Source: Pedobacter suwonensis (GTDB lineage: Bacteria > Bacteroidota > Bacteroidia > Sphingobacteriales > Sphingobacteriaceae). Taken from it: a stretch of DNA of 64,000 bases. The DNA is taken from the NCBI RefSeq assembly GCF_900111825.1, contig NZ_FOJM01000006.1, forward strand, positions 62,001 to 126,000, in the 5' to 3' direction. The position numbers and the translations under genes are program-made. Positions within the stretch are counted from its first letter, which is position 1; each line of letters starts with the position of its first letter. Under the pieces are notes generated by a model. It was not told where the DNA came from. It saw nothing but the letters and a program-made list of their open reading frames with translations, and made no database searches. Shown piece after piece: positions 54,130-61,634 of the stretch.

Positions 54130-54972
54130 TTAATTAATGTAATGTTTTAATAAATTTTGTATTGGTTCTTTAATGATGCTTTTAATGTTTAGGTCATACT
54201 TGCTGGCCGCCAACCTTAACCGGTCTTCGAGTTCGGCAGCTACCTTGCCTACAATATGCAGTTCACTATCTTTATGTTTCAGCCATGTAGGTAAAATATA
54301 TATTTCGAAATATTTTTCAAATCCCTCATCAATCAATTTACAGATATACTCATGTTTACTGTTATGGGTAATAAAATCGAAAAACGAAGTCAGAAATATA
54401 TTGGCCTGCGGCTTATTATAAATACGTTCTAATATCTGAGGACGATCCAGATTGTAGGTCAGTGTAAATTTTGCTTCAATATCCTTTGGCATTTTCTTGC
54501 TTAAAAATTCTTTCAGGAGTATTTTTCCGAAATAATTTGATGAGCCTTCATCTCCCAAGATATAGCCTAAGCCAAAATTGTTGTTCAGTGGCTTTTTTCC
54601 ATCGAAATAGGCGCAATGTGCACCGCTGCCCAGCATACCAACAATACCCGGCTGATTATAACAGGCGGCTTTGGCTGCACCGAATAAATCATTTTCGACT
54701 ACAATTTTGCTGTATCTGAAAAATGACGCCAGGGTTTTGGCCAGTACTTCTTTTCTATCTGATGATGATGCCCCGGCTGCAAAAAAATAGATCTTTTTGA
54801 TATTTTCTGCATGGTTAACGAGGACAACCTTTTTATTTAGTATCTGTAAAATTGTTTTCGGATCAACAAAGCAGGGGTTTAAGCCTGTAGTATTGCAATG
54901 GGCTACTACCTGTCCATTTCGGGTTATTTTCCAAAATGCTGTTTTCGATCCGCTATAAACAACTGCTACCAT
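54130..54972 (-). CDS. Degenerate ASKHA sugar-kinase (BadF/NagK-type) paralogue
   Basis: 280 residues, clearly homologous along its full length to the intact kinase at 56969-57829 (shared ILGDEGSSNYFGK / FLGDEGSGSYIGK, IYNKP, closing PIxxLxxHY). The key ATPase motifs have changed: phosphate-1 DGGSTKTNW has become YSGSKTAFW, losing the Asp, and GTGTNSCLY has become GSGAHCAYF. It probably cannot act as a normal kinase; it may bind amino sugars and modulate glycolysis, or have changed chemistry. It is placed between pfkA and gap with only 1-6 bases at each junction, so it is made with them. Confidence 0.8.
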   Translation of the reverse strand: MVAVVYSGSKTAFWKITRNGQVVAHCNTTGLNPCFVDPKTILQILNKKVVLVNHAENIKKIYFFAAGASSSDRKEVLAKTLASFFRYSKIVVENDLFGAAKAACYNQPGIVGMLGSGAHCAYFDGKKPLNNNFGLGYILGDEGSSNYFGKILLKEFLSKKMPKDIEAKFTLTYNLDRPQILERIYNKPQANIFLTSFFDFITHNSKHEYICKLIDEGFEKYFEIYILPTWLKHKDSELHIVGKVAAELEDRLRLAASKYDLNIKSIIKEPIQNLLKHYIN

Positions 54973-54973
54973 A

Positions 54974-55960
54974 TTATATTGAAAGTACCTCTGTCATTTC
55001 CATTAAATCGGGTTCGAGTTTAAAAGAATGAGCCGTTAACGCCTCTCTTATGCTGGTTAATTTTATCTCGTTTCCTTTTAAACCTACCATTTGCTCCGTT
55101 TCGCCTGCAATTAACGCATTTACTGCCGCAAAACCTAAACGACTGCCCAAAATTCTGTCGAAACTGCTAGGGCTTCCGCCTCTTTGAAGGTGGCCCAGAA
55201 TGGTTACTTTGGTATCATAATGATCAAAGGTTTCTTTTACCTTTTTGGCAATATCGTAAGCGCCGCCCTGTTTATGGCCTTCAGCTACGATGACAATGCT
55301 CGATGATTTTTTTGTTGCCGCACCTACGGCCAGTTTATCAATTAATTCATGAACACTGGTTTCTCTTTCCGGCAATAATACCGCTTCGGCACCACTTGCA
55401 ATTGAACTTCTTAGGGCAATACAGCCAGAATCACGGCCCATTACTTCTATAAAAAATAAACGGTCGTGTGCATCGGCAGTATCCCTGATTTTATCAATTG
55501 CTTCAATTACGGTATTAATAGCAGTATCATACCCCAACGTAAAGTCAGATCCTACTAAATCGTTATCAATTGTTCCAGGTATACCAATTACCTTAACCCC
55601 AAAAGTTTCTGAAAAACGTTTAGCTCCGGTAAATGTCCCGTCTCCACCAATAACCACCAGGCCATCAATGTCATTTTTCTTTAAGTTGTTGTAGGCAATT
55701 TGCTGGCCTTCGTCCGTTTTAAATTCTAAACAGCGCGCAGTTTTTAAAATCGTACCACCCAGGTGTAAAATATTACTTACAGAACGGGCATCCATTGGTT
55801 TTATGTTGTCGGTTATTAAACCCTGGTAACCTTGCATTACCCCAAACATGTTAATGCCGTGGTAAATTCCGGTACGAACAACAGCTCTGATTGCTGCATT
55901 CATCCCAGGGGCATCGCCTCCAGAAGTTAGTACAGCTATATTTTTTATATTTGGCTTCAT
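54974..55960 (-). CDS. pfkA: ATP-dependent 6-phosphofructokinase
   Basis: Committed step of glycolysis. 328 residues: LTSGGDAPGMNAAIRAVV (12-29), GGDGTFTGAKRFSE (about 103-116, GGDGT marks ATP rather than PPi use), PGTIDNDLVGSDFTLGYDTA with catalytic Asp near 128, and FFIEVMGRDSGCIA. First gene of pfkA-pseudokinase-gap. Its promoter region holds a NrtR-type palindrome shared with the divergent regulator gene; -7 box TATATTCG (55971-55978) lies between palindrome and ATG. Confidence 0.97.
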   Translation of the reverse strand: MKPNIKNIAVLTSGGDAPGMNAAIRAVVRTGIYHGINMFGVMQGYQGLITDNIKPMDARSVSNILHLGGTILKTARCLEFKTDEGQQIAYNNLKKNDIDGLVVIGGDGTFTGAKRFSETFGVKVIGIPGTIDNDLVGSDFTLGYDTAINTVIEAIDKIRDTADAHDRLFFIEVMGRDSGCIALRSSIASGAEAVLLPERETSVHELIDKLAVGAATKKSSSIVIVAEGHKQGGAYDIAKKVKETFDHYDTKVTILGHLQRGGSPSSFDRILGSRLGFAAVNALIAGETEQMVGLKGNEIKLTSIREALTAHSFKLEPDLMEMTEVLSI

Positions 55961-55979
55961 CTTTATAATACGAATATAG

Positions 55980-55996
55980 TGTGTATTTTTTACACT
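55980..55996. promoter_or_regulatory. NrtR-type operator copy C (pfkA / nrtR-type gene)
   Basis: TGTGTATTTTTTACACT; in the other direction AGTGTA-N5-TACACA, one base from the perfect palindrome. It lies directly upstream of the pfkA -7 element and 76 bases before the start of the divergent regulator, so it can control both. Confidence 0.65.
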
Positions 55997-56071
55997 AAGT
56001 AATTTATTTTATTTTTTTTACTTAATATTGAAAGTTATACCTTTATCTGCTTAAAATAACTAATTTTTACT

Positions 56072-56761
56072 TTGGAACAAATTTTACCTCATTTAGATTC
56101 CGTATTCTCGATAGATTGCGTTTTGTTCGGATTTGATGGTAAGGAATTAAAAATCCTGCTAATCGAAAGGAATGAAGAACCGTTTAAAGATTGGTGGGCA
56201 TTGCCCGGTAATATTGTTGGTCCTGATGAAAGTTTAGATCAATCAGCCTCCAGGATTTTGTATGAACTTACCGGTTTGCGTGGTATTTATATGGAGCAGT
56301 ATTATGCTTTTGGTGATCCGAACAGGCACCCGCAAGGGCGGGTAATCACTTTGGCCTACTATGCCTTGATCCGTTTGGGCGGAGACAAGGAATTACGCCC
56401 GATCAGCACTTATGCCAAGCGGGCCAATTGGCTGCCGATTACCGATCTGCCTAAATTGGCTTTTGATCACCAGAAAATTTACGATAAAGGATTAGAAAAA
56501 ATAAAACGGCGGATCAAACACCAACCTATTGCGTTTGAACTCTTGCCAGAGAAATTCACCTTAACACAATTGCAGCACGTTTACGAACTGGTGCTGGGTA
56601 AAAAACTTGATAAAAGGAATTTTAGAAAGAAAATTGTAAGCTTTGGTGTGCTCAAAGAACTTGATGAAAAACAAAAAGGAGTTTCCTATCGTGCAGCTAC
56701 CCTATATCGTTTTGATAAGCGTAAATATGCAAAACTTTTTGGCAAGGAGATTTCGTTCTAG
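56072..56761 (+). CDS. NrtR-family transcriptional regulator (Nudix domain + winged helix)
   Basis: 229 residues, TTG start. Residues about 10-140 are a Nudix fold; the Nudix box reads GPDESLDQSASRILYELTGL, where the canonical REUxEE is R61-I-L-Y-E65-L, so two of three catalytic Glu are gone and it should bind, not hydrolyse, its ligand. Residues about 150-228 form a winged helix (FTLTQLQHVYELVLGKKLDKR; FRKKIV). In Bacteroidota such proteins control sugar use and respond to sugars or sugar phosphates. The divergent pfkA operon and the four operators suggest control of glycolysis and glycogen genes. Confidence 0.88.
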   Translation: MEQILPHLDSVFSIDCVLFGFDGKELKILLIERNEEPFKDWWALPGNIVGPDESLDQSASRILYELTGLRGIYMEQYYAFGDPNRHPQGRVITLAYYALIRLGGDKELRPISTYAKRANWLPITDLPKLAFDHQKIYDKGLEKIKRRIKHQPIAFELLPEKFTLTQLQHVYELVLGKKLDKRNFRKKIVSFGVLKELDEKQKGVSYRAATLYRFDKRKYAKLFGKEISF

Positions 56762-56830
56762 CGGGTTAAGATTTGAGGGGTTAGATTTGAGAGGTTAGAT
56801 TTGAGATGTGAGATTTGAGGTGGAAGGGTG
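56762..56830. repeat. GATTTGAG G-rich repeat
   Basis: Four tandem units of the form (G)GTTAGATTTGAG / GATTTGAGATGTGA, ending GGTGGAAGGGTG. It joins the same class as the G-rich units at 3321 and 6127 through GGTGGAAGG. Confidence 0.65.
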
Positions 56831-56872
56831 CCAAAAGATAAAAACGAAAGCAGCATCGTCTGTTATAAATAG

Positions 56873-56908
56873 AAAAATCCCGGTTTGAATTTCAAACCGG
56901 GATTTTTT
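56873..56908. terminator. Bidirectional terminator between regulator and kinase genes
   Basis: Perfect 16-bp stem AAAAATCCCGGTTTGA (56873-56888) / TCAAACCGGGATTTTT (56892-56907), 3-base loop, A- and T-runs on both sides. It separates two converging genes. Confidence 0.93.
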
Positions 56909-56934
56909 TGCTTGTATAATATGTTTTATACGGA

Positions 56935-56975
56935 TCTGGACTAAGGACTCCAGACTTAGGACTAAAGACTAAGCC
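56935..56975. repeat. GGACTAAGGACTCCAGACT repeat
   Basis: Short unit repeats (GGACTAAGGACT, CTTAGGACTAAAGACTAAG) just after the terminator and reaching the stop codon of the kinase gene. A related unit (GTCCTAAGTT...CAGTCCTGAGTC) occurs at 59077-59110. Confidence 0.5.
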
Positions 56976-57829
56976 TTAGGTGCCAACTCTAAGTGATAAT
57001 GTACCAGGTCGTCTATAGGCGAACGGATAATTTTGCCTACACCCATTTCGTAACGGTCGGCTACAATACTTAAAATATCGCGGAAACTATAACCTACAGA
57101 ACCCACACAGTTTAATTTGTGGTCTTTATAGTTTGGATAGTGGATAACCAAAGCTTCAAAAAATGCGGTAAATGCATAATCGATCGTGCTGAAAGCATAA
57201 TCTTCATAGTTATCTTTAAAATCGTATAAAAATTTACTAAAGCTTGCGCAGAAACGGTTCGGCAACGGCTTATTGTAAATATTATCGAAAATATCTTCGT
57301 TGGTCAAGGCATAATTATCATAAAAAGCTTCACGTAATCCTTTTGGCATATAACCTTTCATGTAATCGCTTAAAATGCGTTTACCAATATAAGAACCACT
57401 ACCCTCATCGCCAAGGAAATAACCCAGAGAATCGATGTTCATGGTAATTTCAGTTCCATCGTAAAGGCATGAATTTGTACCTGTGCCTAAAATAGCGGCA
57501 AATCCTGGTTCATTTCCAAGCAATGCTCTGCAGGAAGCAAGTAAATCATGGCCCACAAAGATATTTGCATTGGTGAAAATCTGTTGCATGGCATCGGATA
57601 CTATCTTAACATTTGCAGGTGTAGAACAACCGGCACCGTAGTAATAAACCGCTGTCAATTTTTCTCTTTCCAAGTGGTCTGGAAGAGTCTCATTCAAAGA
57701 CTTTACAATGTACTCTCCTTTTGAAAAATATGGATTGTAACCTTCGGTGTTAAAGTAAATTTTTCTGCCGGCCTCGTTAATCAAACACCAATTTGTTTTG
57801 GTAGATCCGCCGTCTGCAATTACTATCAT
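56969..57829 (-). CDS. N-acetylglucosamine kinase-type ASKHA kinase (BadF/BcrA family)
   Basis: 286 residues with intact motifs: phosphate-1 DGGSTKTNW (6-14), connect/phosphate-2 ILGTGTNSCLYDG (about 112-124), FLGDEGSGSYIGKRIL and a C-terminal GSVGYSF adenosine site. BadF/BcrA-type proteins of this size are N-acetylglucosamine or glucosamine kinases; substrate is inferred. Its promoter-proximal region carries NrtR-type operator copy D, about 105 bases upstream of the ATG. Confidence 0.88.
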   Translation of the reverse strand: MIVIADGGSTKTNWCLINEAGRKIYFNTEGYNPYFSKGEYIVKSLNETLPDHLEREKLTAVYYYGAGCSTPANVKIVSDAMQQIFTNANIFVGHDLLASCRALLGNEPGFAAILGTGTNSCLYDGTEITMNIDSLGYFLGDEGSGSYIGKRILSDYMKGYMPKGLREAFYDNYALTNEDIFDNIYNKPLPNRFCASFSKFLYDFKDNYEDYAFSTIDYAFTAFFEALVIHYPNYKDHKLNCVGSVGYSFRDILSIVADRYEMGVGKIIRSPIDDLVHYHLELAPKA

Positions 57830-57934
57830 TTTTATTTATTTTTGGTTTTAGCACGATAAAAGTATAAAAAGTCTTATATTTTGTATCCTTTTTTTTAATA
57901 AATTTTTAACAATTTGTTGTTACTGAAAATTAAG

Positions 57935-57951
57935 TGTGTAAAAAATACACT
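57935..57951. promoter_or_regulatory. NrtR-type operator copy D (kinase / threonine aldolase)
   Basis: TGTGTAAAAAATACACT, 5-base spacer, one base off the perfect palindrome. It lies between the divergent kinase gene (106 bases away) and the threonine aldolase gene (99 bases away). Confidence 0.65.
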
Positions 57952-58049
57952 ATATAAGGCGTTTAATCGCCGAAAAACCTTAAAATTATACCAGAAAGGG
58001 CAGTGGTCTTTTTTTTAACGTCAACAATATTTTACAAGAAAATAGCCAG

Positions 58050-59075
58050 ATGAACAAGCGATTTTTAGATTTTAGGAGTGATACGGTGACCAGGCCAACT
58101 GCCGGAATGTTGGATGCCATGATGAATGCAAAAGTAGGCGATGACGTTTTTGGTGAAGATGAAACGGTGCATGCTTTGGAGACGAAATTGGCTTCGATTT
58201 TTAATATGGAAGCCGGGCTTTTCTGCCCATCCGGAACGATGACCAACCAGATTGCCATCAAGTGTTTTACACAGCCTATGGACGAGGTCATTTGTGATCA
58301 GACTGCACATGTTTACCGCTATGAAATCGGAGGCATTGCTTTTCACTCTGGCGCATCGGTCAGGCTACTTCACGGTGAACGTGGAATCCTGACACCGGAG
58401 CTGATCGAGCCTGAAATTAATGAAGACAATATCCATTATCCTACATCCAGTTTGGTTGTTTTAGAAAATACAGTAAATAAAGGTGGAGGAAGTTGTTATA
58501 CCTTATCGCAAATTGCACCCATTCATCACCTCTGTAACATAAAAGGATTAAAGCTACATTTGGATGGTGCCCGTGTTTTTAATGCACTCATGGCTACCGG
58601 CGATCAGGCCAGCGAATACGGTAAATATTTTGACGGGATTTCAGTTTGTTTATCTAAAGGACTCGGTGCACCAGTGGGTTCGGTATTGTTAGGTACTAAA
58701 CAAATGATCCATAAAGCGCGAAAAATCAGAAAGGCTTTTGGTGGGGGCATGCGCCAGGCAGGTTTTTTAGCGGCAGCAGGTATTTATGCACTCGATCATC
58801 ATATAACACGGTTAAAAGAGGATCATGCACATGCGCAGGCCTTGGCCAATGCACTGGCCGGCGCAAAATATGTAAAATCAGTAATGCCTGTTGAAACCAA
58901 TATCGTTATTTTTGAAGTCGGAAAGGGATCGGCAGAGAAGGTTGTTCACCAATTAAAGGAAAAAGGGTTGTATTGCAATACCACCAGCGCCAGTACCATC
59001 CGTTTGGTAACTCACCTTGATCTGACTCCGGAAATGATTGATCAGGCAATTGAAATAATATTACATTTGTCTTAG
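58050..59075 (+). CDS. Low-specificity L-threonine aldolase
   Basis: PLP enzyme splitting threonine or allo-threonine to glycine and acetaldehyde. 341 residues: DFRSDTVTRPT (7-17), GDDVFGED (about 31-38), PSGTMTNQIAI, LENTVNKGGGSCY, HLDGARVFNA and cofactor-binding Lys203 in CLSKGLGAPVGS. Complete and standard. No terminator before the biotin carboxylase gene 39 bases downstream. Confidence 0.96.
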   Translation: MNKRFLDFRSDTVTRPTAGMLDAMMNAKVGDDVFGEDETVHALETKLASIFNMEAGLFCPSGTMTNQIAIKCFTQPMDEVICDQTAHVYRYEIGGIAFHSGASVRLLHGERGILTPELIEPEINEDNIHYPTSSLVVLENTVNKGGGSCYTLSQIAPIHHLCNIKGLKLHLDGARVFNALMATGDQASEYGKYFDGISVCLSKGLGAPVGSVLLGTKQMIHKARKIRKAFGGGMRQAGFLAAAGIYALDHHITRLKEDHAHAQALANALAGAKYVKSVMPVETNIVIFEVGKGSAEKVVHQLKEKGLYCNTTSASTIRLVTHLDLTPEMIDQAIEIILHLS

Positions 59076-59114
59076 ATAGAGTCCTAAGTTGCAAGTATTC
59101 AGTCCTGAGTCAAT

Positions 59115-60650
59115 ATGTCTAATGAAATGCTAACCAAAATGCCCGAAAACTCCAAACTTCAAGCCCCAATCTCCAAACTTCTAATCGCTAACCGTGGCGA
59201 AATCGCTTTGCGGATTATGCGTTCGGCAAAGGAAATGGGAGTTAAAACAGTAGCTGTTTATTCTGAAGCAGACCGGAATGCGCTGCATGTGCGTTATGCC
59301 GATGAGGCCGTATGTATTGGCCCTGCGCCCTCTAACCAGAGTTATTTGGTGGGGGAAAAGATTATAGACGCCTGTAAGCTAACAGGCGCTGAGGCCATCC
59401 ACCCGGGTTATGGGTTTTTATCAGAAAATGCCAGTTTTGCACAAATGGTTGCTGATGCCGGCCTTATTCTGGTTGGTCCTTCGCCACAGGCTATGGAAAC
59501 CATGGGCAATAAATTAGCTGCAAAAGCCGCAGCATTAAAATATAATATCCCGATGGTTCCCGGAACGGAAGAGGCCGTTCAGGATGTAGATGAGGCAAAG
59601 CAACGGGCCATTGAAGTTGGTTTTCCGATCTTAATCAAAGCAGCTGCAGGAGGAGGTGGTAAGGGAATGCGCATTGTGGAGCGGGCTGAAGATTTTGAAG
59701 AACAGATGCAACTTGCCGTAAGCGAAGCTACTTCGGCATTTGGCGATGGCGCAGTTTTTATCGAACGTTATGTTACCTCTCCGAGGCATATTGAAATACA
59801 GGTTTTAGGCGATAGCCATGGTAATATCGTTCATTTATTTGAGCGTGAGTGTTCTATACAGCGCCGACACCAGAAGGTAGTAGAAGAAGCCCCCTCATCT
59901 GTGTTAACTGAAGAAATCAGGCAAAAAATGGGGCAATGTGCGGTAGATGTTGCGCGTTCTGTAAATTATACCGGAGCGGGTACAGTCGAATTTATTCTTG
60001 ATGAAAACCTCGACTTCTTTTTCCTCGAAATGAATACCCGCTTGCAGGTAGAACATCCGGTAACCGAGCTGATTACAGGCATAGATCTGATAAAAGAGCA
60101 GATCAAAATTGCTTCAGGAGAAAAATTGAGTTTTAGTCAGGATGACTTAAAAATCAGCGGACACGCCATCGAACTGAGGGTTTATGCTGAAGATCCGGCC
60201 AATAATTTCCTTCCTGATATCGGAACTTTGCAAACTTATAATACACCCAAAGGTAACGGGGTAAGGGTAGATGATGGCTTTGAGCGGGGAATGGAAATCC
60301 CTATTTATTATGATCCGATGATTGCCAAACTGGTTACTTACGGCAAAGATAGAGGAGAAGCAATGGAGCGGATGATTAGGGCTATTGAAGAATATGATAT
60401 TACCGGGATAGAGACTACTTTGGGTTTTGGTAAATTTGTAATGCAACACGAGGCTTTCAGAACAGGTAATTTTGACACACACTTTGTAGGTAAATACTTT
60501 AAAGCAGAAAGTTTAAAAAAGCAGGATGAAACAGAAGCACTGATTGCCGCTGTAATTGCTGCAAAACTGTTTGCTGAAAAAGAAGTGGGGTTAGGAGGTA
60601 CAGCAATTAAAAATAGCTCCGATTGGAGGAAAAATAGATTAAAATATTAA
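59115..60650 (+). CDS. accC: Biotin carboxylase (acetyl/propionyl-CoA carboxylase subunit)
   Basis: ATP-dependent carboxylation of the biotin carrier. 511 residues: KLLIANRGEIALRIMRSAKE (about 21-40), ATP-grasp region with KAAAGGGGKGMR (about 176-187), EMNTRLQVEHPVTE and the biotin carboxylase C-terminal domain, then a 35-residue tail. Homologues usually begin right at KxLIANRGEI; the first 20 residues here come from a repeat-like stretch (CTCCAAACTTC units), so the N-terminus may be an accretion. No accB or carboxyltransferase gene is adjacent, so the partner is elsewhere. Confidence 0.93.
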   Translation: MSNEMLTKMPENSKLQAPISKLLIANRGEIALRIMRSAKEMGVKTVAVYSEADRNALHVRYADEAVCIGPAPSNQSYLVGEKIIDACKLTGAEAIHPGYGFLSENASFAQMVADAGLILVGPSPQAMETMGNKLAAKAAALKYNIPMVPGTEEAVQDVDEAKQRAIEVGFPILIKAAAGGGGKGMRIVERAEDFEEQMQLAVSEATSAFGDGAVFIERYVTSPRHIEIQVLGDSHGNIVHLFERECSIQRRHQKVVEEAPSSVLTEEIRQKMGQCAVDVARSVNYTGAGTVEFILDENLDFFFLEMNTRLQVEHPVTELITGIDLIKEQIKIASGEKLSFSQDDLKISGHAIELRVYAEDPANNFLPDIGTLQTYNTPKGNGVRVDDGFERGMEIPIYYDPMIAKLVTYGKDRGEAMERMIRAIEEYDITGIETTLGFGKFVMQHEAFRTGNFDTHFVGKYFKAESLKKQDETEALIAAVIAAKLFAEKEVGLGGTAIKNSSDWRKNRLKY

Positions 60651-60660
60651 ATAGACGAAT

Positions 60661-60755
60661 CGTCATTGCGAGAAGGCTTTTTCAGCCGACGAAGCAATCT
60701 TACACCTCTAGCTAGTAGCGAACGCATTAAGATTGCTTCGTACCTCGCAATGACG
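60661..60755. repeat. CGTCATTGCGAG palindromic repeat element
   Basis: Nested inverted repeat: outer arms CGTCATTGCGAG (60661-60672) / CTCGCAATGACG (60744-60755), inner arms AAGCAATCTTA (60692-60702) / TAAGATTGCTT (60728-60738), both perfect. This is the CGTCATTGCGAG...AAGCAATCT dispersed element found between genes in many bacteria (recall). It begins 10 bases after the accC stop. Confidence 0.85.
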
Positions 60756-60780
60756 ACCCTTGTTATTGTAATATGTCAAT

Positions 60781-60895
60781 GGCAGTGAAGTGTAATGCAG
60801 TGGAGAAATTTATCCAGGTAGATCTCTCTCCCGAACGTTCGGGACTGCTCTTCAGTTGAGGACGAACAGTTGCGCGGGAATGACGGACTTTAAAT
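60781..60895. repeat. Further short-repeat DNA with 14-bp palindrome
   Basis: Contains the perfect palindrome CCCGAACGTTCGGG (60830-60843) inside a GATCTCTCTCCC...GGGAATGACGGAC context that looks like the partner part of the CGTCATTGCGAG family. No gene here. It ends 10 bases before ribE. Confidence 0.55.
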
Positions 60896-60905
60896 AAATT
60901 ATAAA

Positions 60906-61490
60906 ATGTTCACAGGAATTATAGAAACACTTGGCGAGATTACTGCCATTAAAAACGATCATACCAATATCCACTTTACCATATCATCGGCAATTAGCCA
61001 TGAACTGAAAATTGACCAGAGCGTAGCCCATAACGGGGTATGTTTAACCGTTGTGGCTTTACGTGATGGAACGCATACGGTTACCGCAATTGATGAAACC
61101 CTTAACAAAACCAATTTAGGTGGTTTGAAAGTGGGTAGTAAAGTGAACCTTGAGCGTTGTATGCAGATGAATGCCCGCTTAGATGGTCATATTGTGCAGG
61201 GCCACGTAGACCAGACTGCGGTTTGTATAAAACGCGAAGAACTTGATGGCAGCTGGGAGTACCGTTTTAAATATGATGCCGGCGCCGGAAATGTAACTGT
61301 AGAAAAAGGTTCAGCCTGTGTAAACGGGATCAGCTTAACTGTTGTAAATTCAGCTGATGACGAATTTTCAGTATTTATCATCCCTTATACTTTCGAACAT
61401 ACAAACTTACAGGAAGTTTATGTAGGCGATACGGTAAATTTGGAGTTTGATATTATCGGCAAGTATGTGGCCAGGTTGATGAATCGGTAA
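60906..61490 (+). CDS. ribE: Riboflavin synthase alpha chain
   Basis: Dismutation of two 6,7-dimethyl-8-ribityllumazines to riboflavin. 194 residues: two lumazine-binding barrels (about 1-95 and 96-190), each with its motif (MFTGIIETLGEI, NGVCLTVV, NLERCM; GHIVQGHVDQ, CVNGISLTVV). Intact. No FMN riboswitch is visible upstream and no other rib gene is adjacent. Confidence 0.97.
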   Translation: MFTGIIETLGEITAIKNDHTNIHFTISSAISHELKIDQSVAHNGVCLTVVALRDGTHTVTAIDETLNKTNLGGLKVGSKVNLERCMQMNARLDGHIVQGHVDQTAVCIKREELDGSWEYRFKYDAGAGNVTVEKGSACVNGISLTVVNSADDEFSVFIIPYTFEHTNLQEVYVGDTVNLEFDIIGKYVARLMNR

Positions 61491-61634
61491 GTTATTTATT
61501 TTAATTTTTTAAAATTTGTTCAGTCAATTTATTGACGTTGTGCCGGCGTTTATTTTCATAACAGTGCAGGATGGTTAGTTTAAAAATATTGCTGATTATC
61601 GCATTGTTAAGATCGAAAATTAACGCTAACCAAT

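Noticed and set aside
60661..60755. Insertion-sequence end or attachment site
   Set aside because: No transposase or integrase frame and no flanking direct repeat could be seen; it fits a dispersed palindromic repeat better.
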